A DNA stretch of 64,000 nucleotides from Paenibacillus sp. PK3_47 (GCF_023520895.1 NZ_CP026029.1:3100001-3164000), one strand, 5' to 3'; shown: positions 6,991 through 16,450, counted from the stretch's first letter. Numbers and translations are program-made. Notes: generated from the letters alone by a model not told the origin.

Positions 6991-8529
6991 TTATCCTTTG
7001 ACCGGCTGCGGATCTTTGGGGGCATCGGTGAGCCGGTCTTTGGGCATCAGCAGCACAAACGCAAGTCCCAGCACTGCCGGAACCAGCGCCCACAGGAAGG
7101 TCTGGGCGATGGAGTCAGACAGCGATCCGGTGATTTTCTCCAGCACCGGGGCAGGAATCTGCGCGCGGGCCTCCGGTGTCAGGGCTGCCTGCGGATTGCC
7201 GTAGGATGCTGCCTCGCCGCTTCCGCCAAAGGCGCTGCCAAGGCTGTCTGCAAAGCCGTTGCGCTGAATGATGCCGAAGATGGTAATGCCGAGCGTCATG
7301 CCCAGCGAGCGCATAAAGGTGCTTGTAGATGTAGCCGAACCACGCTTACGCATATCGAAGTGATGAATTGAAGACATGCTGAGCACAGAGAAGGAGAAGC
7401 CTACACCGAAGCCGGTCAGCGCCATATAAGCGTTGAGCGCAAAGCGGGAGGTATCAGGCGACAAGGTGCTTAGCGAGAAGACACCGGCCACAAAGCAAAC
7501 CGCAGACAGCAGCATGATATTGCGGAAGCTGGTCCTGGTAGTCAGCAGCCCGCCGGTCTGGCTGCCGATGACTGTACCGATCATCATCGGCATCAAAATC
7601 AGTCCGGAGTTGGTTGCCGACCCACCGAATACCCCCTGTACGTATATGGGAATGTACACGGTTGCCACGATGAAGGTCGAACCGTAAAACAAGCCGATGA
7701 TGCTGCTTGTCGCAAACAGCCGTTTGCCGAACATGGCAAAGGAAATAACAGGTTCCGCTGCTGCACGTTCAATAAAGAGGAAGGCAACCAGCAGTACCGC
7801 AAAGCCTGCGAAGAGGCCGAGAATGACTGAAGAGTTCCAGGCATACTGATTGCCGCCCAGTTCGAGTGCGAACATCAGACAGATAATAGCTCCGACAAGA
7901 GTGAAGGCTCCGCCCCAGTCAATGCGCTGCTTGGCATGGGAAACAGATTCCTTGTAAAACATGGTGATCAGAATAAAAGCAACGATCCCGATCGGCAGAT
8001 TAATGTAGAAGATCCATTGCCAGCTTACATAGTCAGTAATGTAGGCACCCAGCAAAGGACCGATAACACTGGAGATGCCGAATACGGCACCGAAGAGTCC
8101 GGTCAGCTTGCCTCTTTTTTGCGGGGGATAAATATCGAACACGATGGTAAAGGCAATCGGCATCAGCGCACCGCCGCCTATCCCCTGAATGGCCCGGTAA
8201 ATACTGAGCTGGGTGATGCTGGTTGCCGTCCCGCACAGGGCGGAGCCGATCAGGAACACAATAAGGCCGAAGATGAAAAACCGTTTGCGCCCGTACATGT
8301 CGGACAGCTTGCCGAAGATCGGTGTTCCCGCCATGACCATTACCATGTAAGCCGAAGTGACCCAGACAATTTTATCGAGTCCGCCAAGATCGGCAACGAT
8401 GGTGCCCATAGCTGAAGCTACAATGGTATTGTCCATGGCGGACATCAGTATACCAAGCAGCAGGCCGACAACTACCAGCTTGAGATTGCTTTCTTTTGTA
8501 TGCATGCGTCTCGCAGGCTCCTTTTCCAT
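6991..8529 (-). CDS. MFS drug exporter, DHA2 (EmrB/QacA) family
   Basis: 512 residues with about 14 hydrophobic segments. The DHA signature motif A (GKLSDMYGRKR) lies between helices 2 and 3, and GIGGGALMPIAF and GPLLGAYITDYVSWQWIFYI are typical of the EmrB/QacA subfamily. It should act as a proton-driven exporter of hydrophobic or cationic toxic compounds; the substrate is unknown. It is the first gene of an operon with the padR gene. Confidence 0.92.
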   Translation of the reverse strand: MEKEPARRMHTKESNLKLVVVGLLLGILMSAMDNTIVASAMGTIVADLGGLDKIVWVTSAYMVMVMAGTPIFGKLSDMYGRKRFFIFGLIVFLIGSALCGTATSITQLSIYRAIQGIGGGALMPIAFTIVFDIYPPQKRGKLTGLFGAVFGISSVIGPLLGAYITDYVSWQWIFYINLPIGIVAFILITMFYKESVSHAKQRIDWGGAFTLVGAIICLMFALELGGNQYAWNSSVILGLFAGFAVLLVAFLFIERAAAEPVISFAMFGKRLFATSSIIGLFYGSTFIVATVYIPIYVQGVFGGSATNSGLILMPMMIGTVIGSQTGGLLTTRTSFRNIMLLSAVCFVAGVFSLSTLSPDTSRFALNAYMALTGFGVGFSFSVLSMSSIHHFDMRKRGSATSTSTFMRSLGMTLGITIFGIIQRNGFADSLGSAFGGSGEAASYGNPQAALTPEARAQIPAPVLEKITGSLSDSIAQTFLWALVPAVLGLAFVLLMPKDRLTDAPKDPQPVKG

Positions 8530-8569
8530 TCATTTATGAACATCCGTACTAGAGACGGTGAGCAAAAAT

Positions 8570-8598
8570 ATTATATTCAAATTTGAATAGGGGGGCAA
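8570..8598 (-). promoter_or_regulatory. MFS-padR promoter with operator between -35 and -10
   Basis: On the minus strand TTGCCC (8598-8593) and TATAAT (8575-8570) are 17 bp apart. The spacer contains the perfect 16-bp palindrome TATTCAAATTTGAATA (8574-8589). A repressor bound there would block RNA polymerase directly. PadR-type binding is inferred from the adjacent gene. Confidence 0.7.
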
Positions 8599-8680
8599 GA
8601 ATTATTTTGACTGCTGTTCTACTGCTTCTATTTTGCACATTTTATGAGGAGTCTAGACGATAGCAGGAAGGCAGAACATA

Positions 8681-8711
8681 AAAAAGCCCGTCCGGAGAAA
8701 ATCCTGGGCTA
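8681..8711 (-). terminator. terminator of the GGDEF/HD-GYP gene
   Basis: On the minus strand AGCCC, starting in the stop codon, pairs with GGGCT across an inner helix and is followed by six T. Confidence 0.7.
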
Positions 8712-10547
8712 TACAGCTGGATCTCCGGCACGGGGCTCTCTGGATTCGATATATCTGATAAAAAACTCTGTCAGCTCAGGATCAAACTGGCTTCCCGCGC
8801 AGGCTCTGAGTTCAACGATGGCTTCCTCAAAAGATTTGGTCGGCTGGTAAGGCCTCTCGGTGGTCATGGCGTCAAAGGAATCTATAATGGTCAGCATCCG
8901 GCATAAGCGGGGGATTTCCTCGCCTTTGAACCCGTAAGGGTAGCCCTTGCCGTCATACCGTTCATGGTGCAGCTCGATGTAGGGCGCGAGATCCTTGAAT
9001 TTTTCATTCGTAAGCGCCATTTTTTTGCCCCAGGTCACATGCCATTTGACCATTTCCCATTCTTCCGGCTCCAGCTTGTCCTTTTTGTTGAGAATGCCCC
9101 AGGGGATCTCCAGCTTGCCGATGTCATGAATAAGTGCGCCTAAGGTAAAATGTCTTTTGGCAATAGGATCGATGTCCAGCAGTTCACTGATATCCATGGC
9201 GTAGCGGAAGACGCGTTTGGAATGGCGGAAGGTCTCCATATCCTTGTACATGAACAGGTTCAGCTGCTGCTCAATGTCGCGGACATCCTGGCTGAAATCT
9301 ATTTCCTGCTCCAGCGGAGAGTGCTCGCCATAAATATGAACCGTATTTTTGCCCTGGTGTTTGGAATAATAGAGCGCCTGGTCGGCATGATCCACAAGCT
9401 GGGATTTGTCATGAATATCGCTGCTGTAAGAAGCAATCCCGGCCGAGAAGGCCAGGCAGCCAAGCGGGAAAATTTCGACCCCGGAAAAAGGGCTGTTGTT
9501 CAGTTTTTTGCGCAGCTGGTCGATATATATACGCGCTTTCTGGCTGTCGTAACCCGGCATGAGCAGCGTGAATTCCTCTCCGCCGTAGCGGGCGGCAATC
9601 GTGCCTGCATTCAGTGATTCACTTTTCAGTGTCTCGCCGACAAAGGTAATCAGCTTGTCTCCCTGAAGATGACCGTAGTGGTCGTTATATTTCTTAAAGT
9701 CATCAAGGTCGATCATCGCAAGCGACAACGGGGTACCGGCGGACCTTGACTTCTGAATTTCCTGTTCCAATACTTCTTCAAAATAACTATGGTTAAACAA
9801 TCCGGTCCGCTGATCCGTATTAGCCCGTTCTTCAATGCTGCGGTACATGGCGAACAGTTTCCTGAAGGATTGGGAGAGCAGCACGGCTAGGCACATAAAG
9901 AGCATCAGGCCGAGAACCTGATTGTGATAGACAAGCACAGTTAACACAAGGGAAAGCGCTAAAGAGCACAGAAAGACAAACACTGAATCCTTGATAATAT
10001 CTTTGATCGTCTCGAAAAGTGTACCTCTGTACAAAATATAATAGTACAAGCCGACCAGCAGGGTATTAACAGCGAAATAAACCGTCAGCACAATAAGATA
10101 CGTAAATAGCTTCGTGTTAATCAGTGCGCCTGGATTTCCTCCGAGGTACTGGAACAAAGTACTTGATACAGTAATCATAATGCAGTAGATGGAGAAATTG
10201 GTAAGGTGCTTCCACCAGGATGTATTGCGGTCAATAATAACGAAAAACAAGCAGTTGAATAATAGTACCGTAAGTGTGAAACTGGTACCGAATATAAATA
10301 TACAAGCCAGATAGACTGATGAATCCATCGACAACTCATTGCCTTCCGGCGGAAGCTGTATCATGAAGAAGTTGAGAATCAGACAGGCGCCGGTCATTGC
10401 ATAAACCCATACCCAACTTGTCGGTTTGTAATGGAAAAATTCAAATCCGTTTGTATAAGAAAAGAGGCCAATTCCGATCAGACATACCATCAATGCATAA
10501 ATATGGCCTGAATCCAAGGATGCGGCAAATGATTTGAGTTTTGACAT
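8709..10547 (-). CDS. membrane GGDEF + HD-GYP protein for c-di-GMP turnover
   Basis: 612 residues. Residues about 15-225 contain six or seven membrane helices of an unidentified sensor. The GGDEF domain (about 240-405) has an intact active-site loop RYGGEEF (322-326) and the substrate motif DDFKKYNDHYGH; no RxxD inhibitory site is seen five residues before it. The HD-GYP domain (about 420-600) keeps HDIGK (474-478) and HHERYDGKGYP (527-537), the residues needed for phosphodiesterase activity. Both synthesis and breakdown of c-di-GMP are therefore possible. Relevance: a c-di-GMP riboswitch drives sinI 8 kb away, so this enzyme could set the signal, though that link is inference. Confidence 0.9.
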   Translation of the reverse strand: MSKLKSFAASLDSGHIYALMVCLIGIGLFSYTNGFEFFHYKPTSWVWVYAMTGACLILNFFMIQLPPEGNELSMDSSVYLACIFIFGTSFTLTVLLFNCLFFVIIDRNTSWWKHLTNFSIYCIMITVSSTLFQYLGGNPGALINTKLFTYLIVLTVYFAVNTLLVGLYYYILYRGTLFETIKDIIKDSVFVFLCSLALSLVLTVLVYHNQVLGLMLFMCLAVLLSQSFRKLFAMYRSIEERANTDQRTGLFNHSYFEEVLEQEIQKSRSAGTPLSLAMIDLDDFKKYNDHYGHLQGDKLITFVGETLKSESLNAGTIAARYGGEEFTLLMPGYDSQKARIYIDQLRKKLNNSPFSGVEIFPLGCLAFSAGIASYSSDIHDKSQLVDHADQALYYSKHQGKNTVHIYGEHSPLEQEIDFSQDVRDIEQQLNLFMYKDMETFRHSKRVFRYAMDISELLDIDPIAKRHFTLGALIHDIGKLEIPWGILNKKDKLEPEEWEMVKWHVTWGKKMALTNEKFKDLAPYIELHHERYDGKGYPYGFKGEEIPRLCRMLTIIDSFDAMTTERPYQPTKSFEEAIVELRACAGSQFDPELTEFFIRYIESREPRAGDPAV

Positions 10548-10621
10548 GAGGACCCCTCTTTATTATTCAAAATATTCCTTTGTACATAATAAAGGTTTTA
10601 GGAATAAATGAATAGCTATAC

Positions 10622-10653
10622 TAAAAAAAAGAATAGGCGGGGGCTCCGCCTAT
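10622..10653 (-). terminator. terminator after the 36-residue peptide gene
   Basis: ATAGGCGG (10633-10640) pairs with CCGCCTAT (10646-10653). On the minus strand it is followed by a run of T (eight A at 10623-10630 on the plus strand). Confidence 0.85.
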
Positions 10654-10668
10654 CTTCGGTTTGAAACA

Positions 10669-10779
10669 TTAATGTCCGCCGATCTTAAATCCTGAAGTAA
10701 GCGCGATAACTACGGAAGCAACAATGATTGCATTGATTGCCAGACGGGAGTAGCGGATGCCATCCAGTTTCTTTTTCAA
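10669..10779 (-). CDS. 36-residue membrane peptide of unknown function
   Basis: TTG start at 10779, 7 nt behind a near-perfect AAAGGAGG (10794-10787); TAA at 10671-10669. The basic head (KKKLDGIRYSR) is followed by one hydrophobic helix (LAINAIIVASVVIALTSGF) and the tail KIGGH. It lies 30 bases downstream of the DUF5317 gene on the same strand and is closed by its own terminator, so the two are probably co-transcribed. The excellent ribosome site, terminator and membrane-helix composition argue that it is real. The family was not recognised; a small regulatory subunit or a secreted/signal peptide are possibilities only. Confidence 0.7.
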   Translation of the reverse strand: MKKKLDGIRYSRLAINAIIVASVVIALTSGFKIGGH

Positions 10780-10809
10780 GGGAATTCCTCCTTTCATTGA
10801 CTTAGCGGT

Positions 10810-11397
10810 TTATCCCTGCACTTCGGGCTGTGATTTCAGGTCAGCTGCAGCAGGTGTCATGATATGCAGGATGTATAAAAATATCCCAAGATTCATTACC
10901 ACATCACCTATGCTGATTGCCTGGGTACGAGGATAAGGGCTGGACAGGGGAATTATGTCGCCCAAAAACGACAGGCGGGTTGAAGCGTCCATAAGATAAT
11001 GCTTGGTTACCGCATCACCGCTCTGCAGCATCTCGAGGTAGACCGGTTCCAGTACAGACGCCGCCTCGTAGGATACAGGCATTCTTCCCCCGTTGACAAG
11101 CATCACCAGAAAGTTGAGGAAGACGCCTGCCATCACCAGCCAGAATCCTTTGCTATGCCTGTTAAACCATAAAAAAATCAGCCCCACCACATACACAGCG
11201 ATGTAGATATATCCGCTGGCTGCGGCTACAATGGACGACCGCTCTTGAATATAAAACATGAAGAACTGGAATACCAGAAGCAGCGGGAACATCCATCCTG
11301 CCTTAAGCCTGATGTTGCTGAACTGGACGAGGCCGTGTTTCAGGCCGCCTCTGAAGAAACCTACAATTAACCCGAGAATAATGCCATCGTAAACCAT
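10810..11397 (-). CDS. DUF5317 membrane protein
   Basis: 195 residues with about five or six membrane helices. The conserved features I associate with DUF5317 are the N-terminal GIILGLIVGFFRGG, the central NGGRMPVS and LSFLGDIIPL. The function is unknown. It precedes the small membrane peptide gene and, beyond a terminator, the GGDEF/HD-GYP gene on the same strand. Confidence 0.75.
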   Translation of the reverse strand: MVYDGIILGLIVGFFRGGLKHGLVQFSNIRLKAGWMFPLLLVFQFFMFYIQERSSIVAAASGYIYIAVYVVGLIFLWFNRHSKGFWLVMAGVFLNFLVMLVNGGRMPVSYEAASVLEPVYLEMLQSGDAVTKHYLMDASTRLSFLGDIIPLSSPYPRTQAISIGDVVMNLGIFLYILHIMTPAAADLKSQPEVQG

Positions 11398-11511
11398 TAG
11401 CTTACCTGCCTCTGTTCAAAGATTAGCAAATATGTAAATTTTGGTCCGCCTGAATCATTTGATTCGCTATCTTTCGTCATAATCCCTTTTTTTCCAAATA
11501 TAATTTTTTCC

Positions 11512-11538
11512 TTGACATACCCCATGGGGGTATATTAA
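11512..11538 (+). promoter_or_regulatory. csoR promoter with CsoR-type operator
   Basis: TTGACA (11512-11517) is followed at once by ATACCCCATGGGGGTAT (11517-11533), the known copper-operator pattern of CsoR (B. subtilis copZA has ATACCCTATGGGGGTAT). The -10 box is weak (TATTAA, 11533-11538, 15-bp spacing). Binding of apo-CsoR would cover the spacer and repress the operon. Confidence 0.85.
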
Positions 11539-11574
11539 GCTTGATTTGCAGCCAGGATATAAGGAGGTAAGGTT

Positions 11575-11913
11575 ATGGCGAAAGATAAGAAGCTGTCTCC
11601 TGAATCATGCGATAGCGGCTGTCATTCACCGGGGGAACGCAAAAGTCATCATTCAGCGGAGTTCAAGGCCGGACTAAGCAGCCGTCTCAACCGGATTGAG
11701 GGACAGGTCCGCGGGATCAAGGGTATGATTGAGCGGGACACCTATTGTGACGATGTGCTCAACCAGCTCGCTGCAGTACAGGCTGCACTGAACGGTGTAG
11801 GCAAGCTGCTGCTGGAAGGCCATATGAAGAGCTGTATTATTGAGCGGATCGAAGCCGGAGAGCATGAGGTTATTGATGAGCTGCTGGTTACGGTTAACAA
11901 GCTGATGAAATAA
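11575..11913 (+). CDS. csoR: copper-sensing repressor CsoR
   Basis: 112 residues. The four-helix CsoR/RcnR fold is evident from LNRIEGQVRGIKGMIERDTY and DDVLNQLAAVQAAL. The Cu(I) ligands are Cys58 (TYCDD), His83 and Cys87 (EGHMKSC). A 28-residue N-terminal extension (SCDSGCHSPGERKSHH) adds two Cys and three His and is longer than in most CsoR proteins. It is first in an operon with copZ and copA, behind a CsoR operator, so autoregulation by copper is expected. Confidence 0.94.
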   Translation: MAKDKKLSPESCDSGCHSPGERKSHHSAEFKAGLSSRLNRIEGQVRGIKGMIERDTYCDDVLNQLAAVQAALNGVGKLLLEGHMKSCIIERIEAGEHEVIDELLVTVNKLMK

Positions 11914-11936
11914 GATACTTTTTAGGAGGGTGTATC

Positions 11937-12137
11937 ATGTCAAATGCAACTTTAAATGTAGAAGGAATGTCTTGCGGCCACTGTGTAAGTGCTGTGGAGA
12001 AAGCGGTAAGCGGTGTTGGGGCAGCTGCCAAGGTTGATCTGTCCAGCAAGACAGTAGCCGTTGAATATGATGAGAACAAAGTCAGCCTCAGCACAATTAA
12101 AGAAGCTATTGAAGATCAAGGGTATGACGTAGTTTAA
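11937..12137 (+). CDS. copZ: copper chaperone CopZ
   Basis: 66 residues, one heavy-metal-associated (ferredoxin-like) domain with the Cu(I) site MSCGHC (Cys13, Cys16). RBS AGGAGG. It carries Cu(I) to the CopA N-terminal domains. It lies 23 bases after csoR. Confidence 0.94.
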   Translation: MSNATLNVEGMSCGHCVSAVEKAVSGVGAAAKVDLSSKTVAVEYDENKVSLSTIKEAIEDQGYDVV

Positions 12138-12218
12138 GGCATAGGCGAAAATTTCAAGGCTTGGAGCGGAGATCTGCAGGATCTCCGGGTGCCAATGCCT
12201 TTTCTTTTACAAAAGATT

Positions 12219-12235
12219 ATACCCCGAGGGGGTAT
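12219..12235 (+). promoter_or_regulatory. second CsoR-type operator, upstream of copA
   Basis: ATACCCCGAGGGGGTAT matches the first operator at 15 of 17 positions and lies 14 bases before the copA start, just before its ribosome site. It could give copA a separate copper-controlled promoter. Confidence 0.75.
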
Positions 12236-12248
12236 GGAGGTGTGCATC

Positions 12249-14702
12249 ATGGAAAAAACTTCGGAATCCGCCATCCGGCAGACGACACTGCAGATTACCG
12301 GCATGACCTGCTCGGCCTGCGCGGCCCGGATTGAAAAAGGACTGTCCCGGATGGAAGGAGTCTCACGGGCGAATGTTAACCTGGCGCTTGAGCAGGCGTC
12401 GGTCGGCTATGATCCCGGCGCTACAGACGTACAGCAGATTGAAGAGAAGATCCGTTCGCTTGGTTACGATACGGTAAAGGAAGGGGCGGATTTTGACATC
12501 TCGGGCATGACCTGTGCGGCCTGTTCGGCCCGGATTGAGAAGGTACTCGGACGCATGCCCGGAATCGCGGCAGTGAATGTCAACCTTGCCTTGGAGACGG
12601 CGCATGTGGAATATAATCCGGGGACTGTGAGCACGGCTGAGATTATGGAGAAGGTAAGCAGCATCGGATATAAAGCGGCACTCAAGCAGGACCGGCAGGA
12701 CACGGCTGACCAGCGGGGGCAGGAGATTATCCGCAAACGCAATAAATGGATCATCTCCGCTGTTCTGTCTTTCCCGCTGCTGTGGGCAATGGTGGGACAC
12801 TTCTCTTTTACACAGTGGATCCCTGCGCCTGATTTCCTGATGAACCCCTGGTTTCAGCTGGTTCTGGCAACTCCCGTCCAGTTCATTATAGGCTGGCAGT
12901 TCTATGTAAGTGCCTATAAGGCACTGAGAAACGGCAGTGCAAATATGGATGTATTGGTGGTGCTGGGGACTTCGGCCGCTTATTTTTACAGTTTGTATCT
13001 GACGGTTGATTCGCTGGGAATGAGCGGGATGAATCATACGGTAGAGCTGTATTATGAGACGAGTGCGATTCTGATTACGCTGATTCTTGTAGGCAAATGG
13101 TTCGAGGCCTTGGCCAAAGGGCGCTCTTCGGATGCGATCAGAAGCCTGATGGGCCTGCAGGCGAAGACTGCACTGGTCATCCGTGACGGTGCCGAGATGA
13201 GTATTTCAGTGGAAGAAGTCATTCCGGGGGATATTGTCCTGGTGAAACCGGGAACGAAGATCCCCGTGGATGGAGAAGTTATAGAAGGTTTGTCATCTGT
13301 GGATGAGTCGATGCTGACAGGTGAGAGCATTCCGGTAGAAAAGAAGACCGGGGACAGTGTAATCGGGGCTACGCTGAACAAGAACGGGATGCTGAAGATC
13401 AGGGCCCGCAAGGTGGGCCGTGATACTGCCCTGGCGCAGATCATCAGGGTGGTGGAGGAAGCACAGGGGTCCAAGGCGCCCATTCAGCGGATTGCTGATG
13501 TGATCTCCGGCATTTTTGTGCCGATCGTAGTCGGCATTGCTGTGCTGACGTTCATCATATGGTATATCTGGGGGGCGCCCGGAGAGTTTGCAGATGCTCT
13601 GGAAAAAGCTATAGCCGTACTGGTTATTGCCTGCCCGTGTGCGCTGGGTCTTGCTACGCCGACTTCCATTATGGCAGGTTCAGGCCGTGCCGCAGAGTTC
13701 GGCATTCTGTTCAAGGGCGGCGAGCATCTGGAAGCCGCCCAGGGCATCCGGACAGTTGTGCTGGATAAGACAGGTACGGTTACGAGCGGCAAACCGGTGC
13801 TGACCGATATTATAACTACTACAGGCATTGCCGCGCATGGCAAAGTGCTGGCCGAGAACCGGCTGCTGGCGGTTACCGCAGCAGCGGAGAAGCTGTCCGA
13901 GCATCCGCTGGCCGATGCCATCGTGGCCGGAGCAGCAGCACGCAGCCTGGAGCTTCCGGCGGCGGAGCAGTTCCAGGCTGTGCCGGGCAGAGGAATTTCC
14001 GCGGTGGTTGACGGACAGACTGTCCTTGTAGGCACACGCCGGATGATGGAGGACAGCGGTGCCGACACCGGAGCGTGGAGCCAGCTGATGAGAAAGCTGG
14101 AGCAGGAAGGGAAGACAGCCATGCTGGTTGCCGTAGACGGAACCATCGAAGGGATTGTCGCGGTGGCTGACACGATCAAGGAAACCTCGAAGGCAGCAGT
14201 TGCCAGACTGCATGCGATGGGTATTGAAGTCGTAATGATCACGGGGGACAACAAGCTGACTGCCGAGGCCATTGCCGGGCAGGCCGGAATCCGCACAGTG
14301 CTTGCTGAAGTACTGCCTGAAGGCAAAGCAGCGGAAATCCGCAGACTGCAAGCCGGCGGCAACAAAGTGGCAATGGTCGGGGACGGCATCAATGACGCTC
14401 CGGCCCTGGCGACGGCGGATACAGGCATGGCGGTCGGAACCGGAACTGATGTGGCGATGGAGGCGGCTGATATTACGCTGATGCGCGGCGATCTGATGAG
14501 CATCCCTGATGCCATTCTGATGAGCCGCAAGACGATGGCCAATATTAAGCAGAATTTGTTCTGGGCGCTCGCTTACAATACAATTGGAATACCGATTGCG
14601 GCACTTGGCTTTCTGGCTCCATGGCTTGCAGGCGCAGCAATGGCATTCAGTTCGGTATCGGTTGTGCTGAATGCGCTCCGCCTGCAGCGGGTCAAGCTGT
14701 AA
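12249..14702 (+). CDS. copA: Cu(I)-exporting P1B-type ATPase CopA
   Basis: 817 residues from the ATG at 12249, behind TGGAGGTG; an earlier in-frame ATG at 12189 would include the CsoR operator in coding sequence and is rejected. Two HMA domains carry CSAC (21-24) and CAAC (89-92). Eight membrane helices include the transport motif CPC in [12 protein letters not shown] (about residue 461). The phosphorylation site DKTGTVT is at about 505, with SEHPLADAI and [10 protein letters not shown] further on. It pumps Cu(I) out of the cytoplasm and is the end point of the CsoR-CopZ circuit. Confidence 0.95.
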   Translation: MEKTSESAIRQTTLQITGMTCSACAARIEKGLSRMEGVSRANVNLALEQASVGYDPGATDVQQIEEKIRSLGYDTVKEGADFDISGMTCAACSARIEKVLGRMPGIAAVNVNLALETAHVEYNPGTVSTAEIMEKVSSIGYKAALKQDRQDTADQRGQEIIRKRNKWIISAVLSFPLLWAMVGHFSFTQWIPAPDFLMNPWFQLVLATPVQFIIGWQFYVSAYKALRNGSANMDVLVVLGTSAAYFYSLYLTVDSLGMSGMNHTVELYYETSAILITLILVGKWFEALAKGRSSDAIRSLMGLQAKTALVIRDGAEMSISVEEVIPGDIVLVKPGTKIPVDGEVIEGLSSVDESMLTGESIPVEKKTGDSVIGATLNKNGMLKIRARKVGRDTALAQIIRVVEEAQGSKAPIQRIADVISGIFVPIVVGIAVLTFIIWYIWGAPGEFADALEKAIAVLVIACPCALGLATPTSIMAGSGRAAEFGILFKGGEHLEAAQGIRTVVLDKTGTVTSGKPVLTDIITTTGIAAHGKVLAENRLLAVTAAAEKLSEHPLADAIVAGAAARSLELPAAEQFQAVPGRGISAVVDGQTVLVGTRRMMEDSGADTGAWSQLMRKLEQEGKTAMLVAVDGTIEGIVAVADTIKETSKAAVARLHAMGIEVVMITGDNKLTAEAIAGQAGIRTVLAEVLPEGKAAEIRRLQAGGNKVAMVGDGINDAPALATADTGMAVGTGTDVAMEAADITLMRGDLMSIPDAILMSRKTMANIKQNLFWALAYNTIGIPIAALGFLAPWLAGAAMAFSSVSVVLNALRLQRVKL

Positions 14703-14736
14703 GCAGTCAGAAGCAATCTATAAGGAGTGAGTCAAA

Positions 14737-15543
14737 ATGAGTAACGATCAGAATCAGGAATCGCCGGCAAGCCCGGTAACTGCGGAGGGCAGTGTAGCGG
14801 GTAATGACACACTCTCCCTCTTAATGAAGCATACTTCCGTCCGCCAGTTTCAGGACAAACCGGTGGGCGAAGAGCAGCTTGCCGCCATCATCGGGGCAGC
14901 ACAGATGGCTTCCACCTCCAGCAATGTCCAGGCGTACAGTGTCATTGCAGTTACGGAGCCTGCGCTTAAGGCGCAGCTTTCGGGACTGTCGGGCAGCCAG
15001 GCCTATATTGAGCAGTGCCCGGTGTTCCTGGTATGGTGTGCCGATTTGTACCGGCTGCGGGAGACGGTGAAGCCTCATCTGCAGGATGCACCTTCTTATG
15101 AGGACACCATGGAGAACCTGGTTGTGGCGACTGTGGATGTCGCCCTGGCCGCGCAGAATGCGGCAGTTGCCGCCGAATCGCTGGGGCTGGGCATTGTCTA
15201 TATCGGCGGAATCCGCAACAATATTGCGGAAGTGTCGGAGCTGCTCGGCTTGCCTGACCTGGTGTACCCGGTGTTCGGCATGTGCGTAGGCTATCCGGCG
15301 GGAGTTAACGGACTGCGCCCGCGTCTGCCGCTGGAAGCCGTGCTGCATCATAACGGCTACGACAAGGAGAAGACGGAGACACAGGTTGCAGCCTACGACA
15401 AGGTAAGCAGCGAGTATATGCATAAGCGGACCGGCGGCCAGAATGACACCCCTTGGTCGGTTATGATGGCCAAGCGGCTCGCTGAGCCGACTCGGCTGCA
15501 TATGAAAGAGTTCCTTGAGGGTAAGGGGTTTATGCAGCGGTAA
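14737..15543 (+). CDS. NADPH nitroreductase/flavin reductase (NfsA/Frp family)
   Basis: 268 residues, ATG 14737 behind AAGGAGTG. HTSVRQFQDKPVGEEQL and MASTSSNVQAYSVIAV are the FMN-binding N-terminal motifs. GLGIVYIGGIRNN, FGMCVGYP and RPRLPLEAVLHHNGYD are typical of the group A (NfsA/Frp) oxygen-insensitive enzymes. It lies 34 bases after copA on the same strand, with no terminator between, so copper-induced co-expression is possible. A 20-residue N-terminal extension is low-complexity. Confidence 0.88.
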   Translation: MSNDQNQESPASPVTAEGSVAGNDTLSLLMKHTSVRQFQDKPVGEEQLAAIIGAAQMASTSSNVQAYSVIAVTEPALKAQLSGLSGSQAYIEQCPVFLVWCADLYRLRETVKPHLQDAPSYEDTMENLVVATVDVALAAQNAAVAAESLGLGIVYIGGIRNNIAEVSELLGLPDLVYPVFGMCVGYPAGVNGLRPRLPLEAVLHHNGYDKEKTETQVAAYDKVSSEYMHKRTGGQNDTPWSVMMAKRLAEPTRLHMKEFLEGKGFMQR

Positions 15544-15755
15544 CTGTGTCTGCCGGAATGCTGGCCTGGAAAGGGCAGTATGTGATGGGTAACTTATGGC
15601 AGATGGCTGATGACCACGGCAAAGGGGAAATGGTAAATGCCGTAGGCATACCGCTCATTGCACAGCTGCTATGACGGGAGCCGGGAGAGATGAAGGATTG
15701 TTGCATAGCCGCTAACTGATGGGAGAGCCCGCGATTTCATAGAGTAACTTGGAGC
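15544..15755 (+). other. intergenic region after the nitroreductase
   Basis: No gene can be supported. A 38-codon frame (15558-15674) ends GEMVNAVGIPLIAQLL, which faintly recalls the tail of cytosine-5 DNA methyltransferases (GNAVPVPLxxxI). It could be a remnant, but the match is too short to call. Confidence 0.35.
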
Positions 15756-15794
15756 AAGCATGGCCTACCCGGGTAACCGGGGGCCATGCTTTTT
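15756..15794 (+). terminator. terminator of the copper/nitroreductase transcript
   Basis: AAGCATGGCC (15756-15765) pairs with GGCCATGCTT (15782-15791), with an inner TACCCGGGTA palindrome, followed by TTT. Confidence 0.75.
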
Positions 15795-15915
15795 GCGCTG
15801 CTGTGGTTGAGGGGCCTGGGAGATGGTTTGGCTAAGGGGCGGGGAGCTGCTGTCATCCTCGTAGCTTACAATAGGGTGGTGGTGAAGCGGAGGGTGGGGA
15901 CCGTCGGGGTTGTTC

Positions 15916-16450
15916 GAAATCAACGGGAAAATTCCCGTAGAAATGATTGAGTGGTTTGTTTTGAGTGAAATCAACGGGAAAATTCCCCTAGAAACGGGCG
16001 AGTGGTTTGGTTTGAGTGAAATCAACGGGAAAAGTCCCGTAGAAATGGGCGAGTAGTTTGTTTTGAGCGAAATCAACGGGAAAATTCCCGTAGAAATGAG
16101 CGAGTGGTTTGTTTGGAGTGAAATCAACGGGAAAATTCCCGTAGAAATGGGCGAGAGGTTTGTTTTGAGTGAAATCAACGGGAAAATTCCCGTAGAAATA
16201 GGCGAGTGGTTTGTTTTGAGTGAAATCAACGGGAAAATTCCCGTAGAAATGGGCGAGTGGTTTTTTTGAGTGAAATCAACGGGAAAAGTCCCGTAGAAAT
16301 GAGCTAGTGTTTTGTTTTGAGTGAAATCAACGGGAAAATTCCCGTAGAAATGAGCTAGTGTTTTGTTTTGAGTGAAATCAACGGGAAAAGTCCCGTAGAA
16401 ATAGGCGAGTGGTTTGTTTGGAGTGAAATCAACGGGAAAAGTCCCGTAGA
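15916..16450. repeat. 51-bp tandem array A (10.5 units)
   Basis: Ten full units and one partial unit begin at 15916, 15967, 16018, and so on every 51 bp; only the seventh is 50 bp. Each unit contains ACGGGAAAATTCCCGT, a perfect short hairpin. In four units the centre reads AAAAG, yet the ACGGGA/TCCCGT stem is kept. Because 51 is a multiple of three, long frames stay open on both strands (EINGKIPVEMGEWFVLS rightward), but the 50-bp unit shifts frame and both frames remain open, which speaks against coding. Confidence 0.9.

Noticed and set aside
13484..14542. 352-codon leftward frame opposite copA
   Set aside because: It lies entirely within the antisense of the copA catalytic domain, is Ser/Ala-rich as expected for a shadow frame and lacks a ribosome site.
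15558..15674. 38-codon frame resembling the C-terminal tail of a cytosine-5 DNA methyltransferase
   Set aside because: The similarity (NAVGIPLIAQLL) covers about a dozen residues, there is no ribosome site and no upstream methyltransferase sequence is recognisable in any frame.
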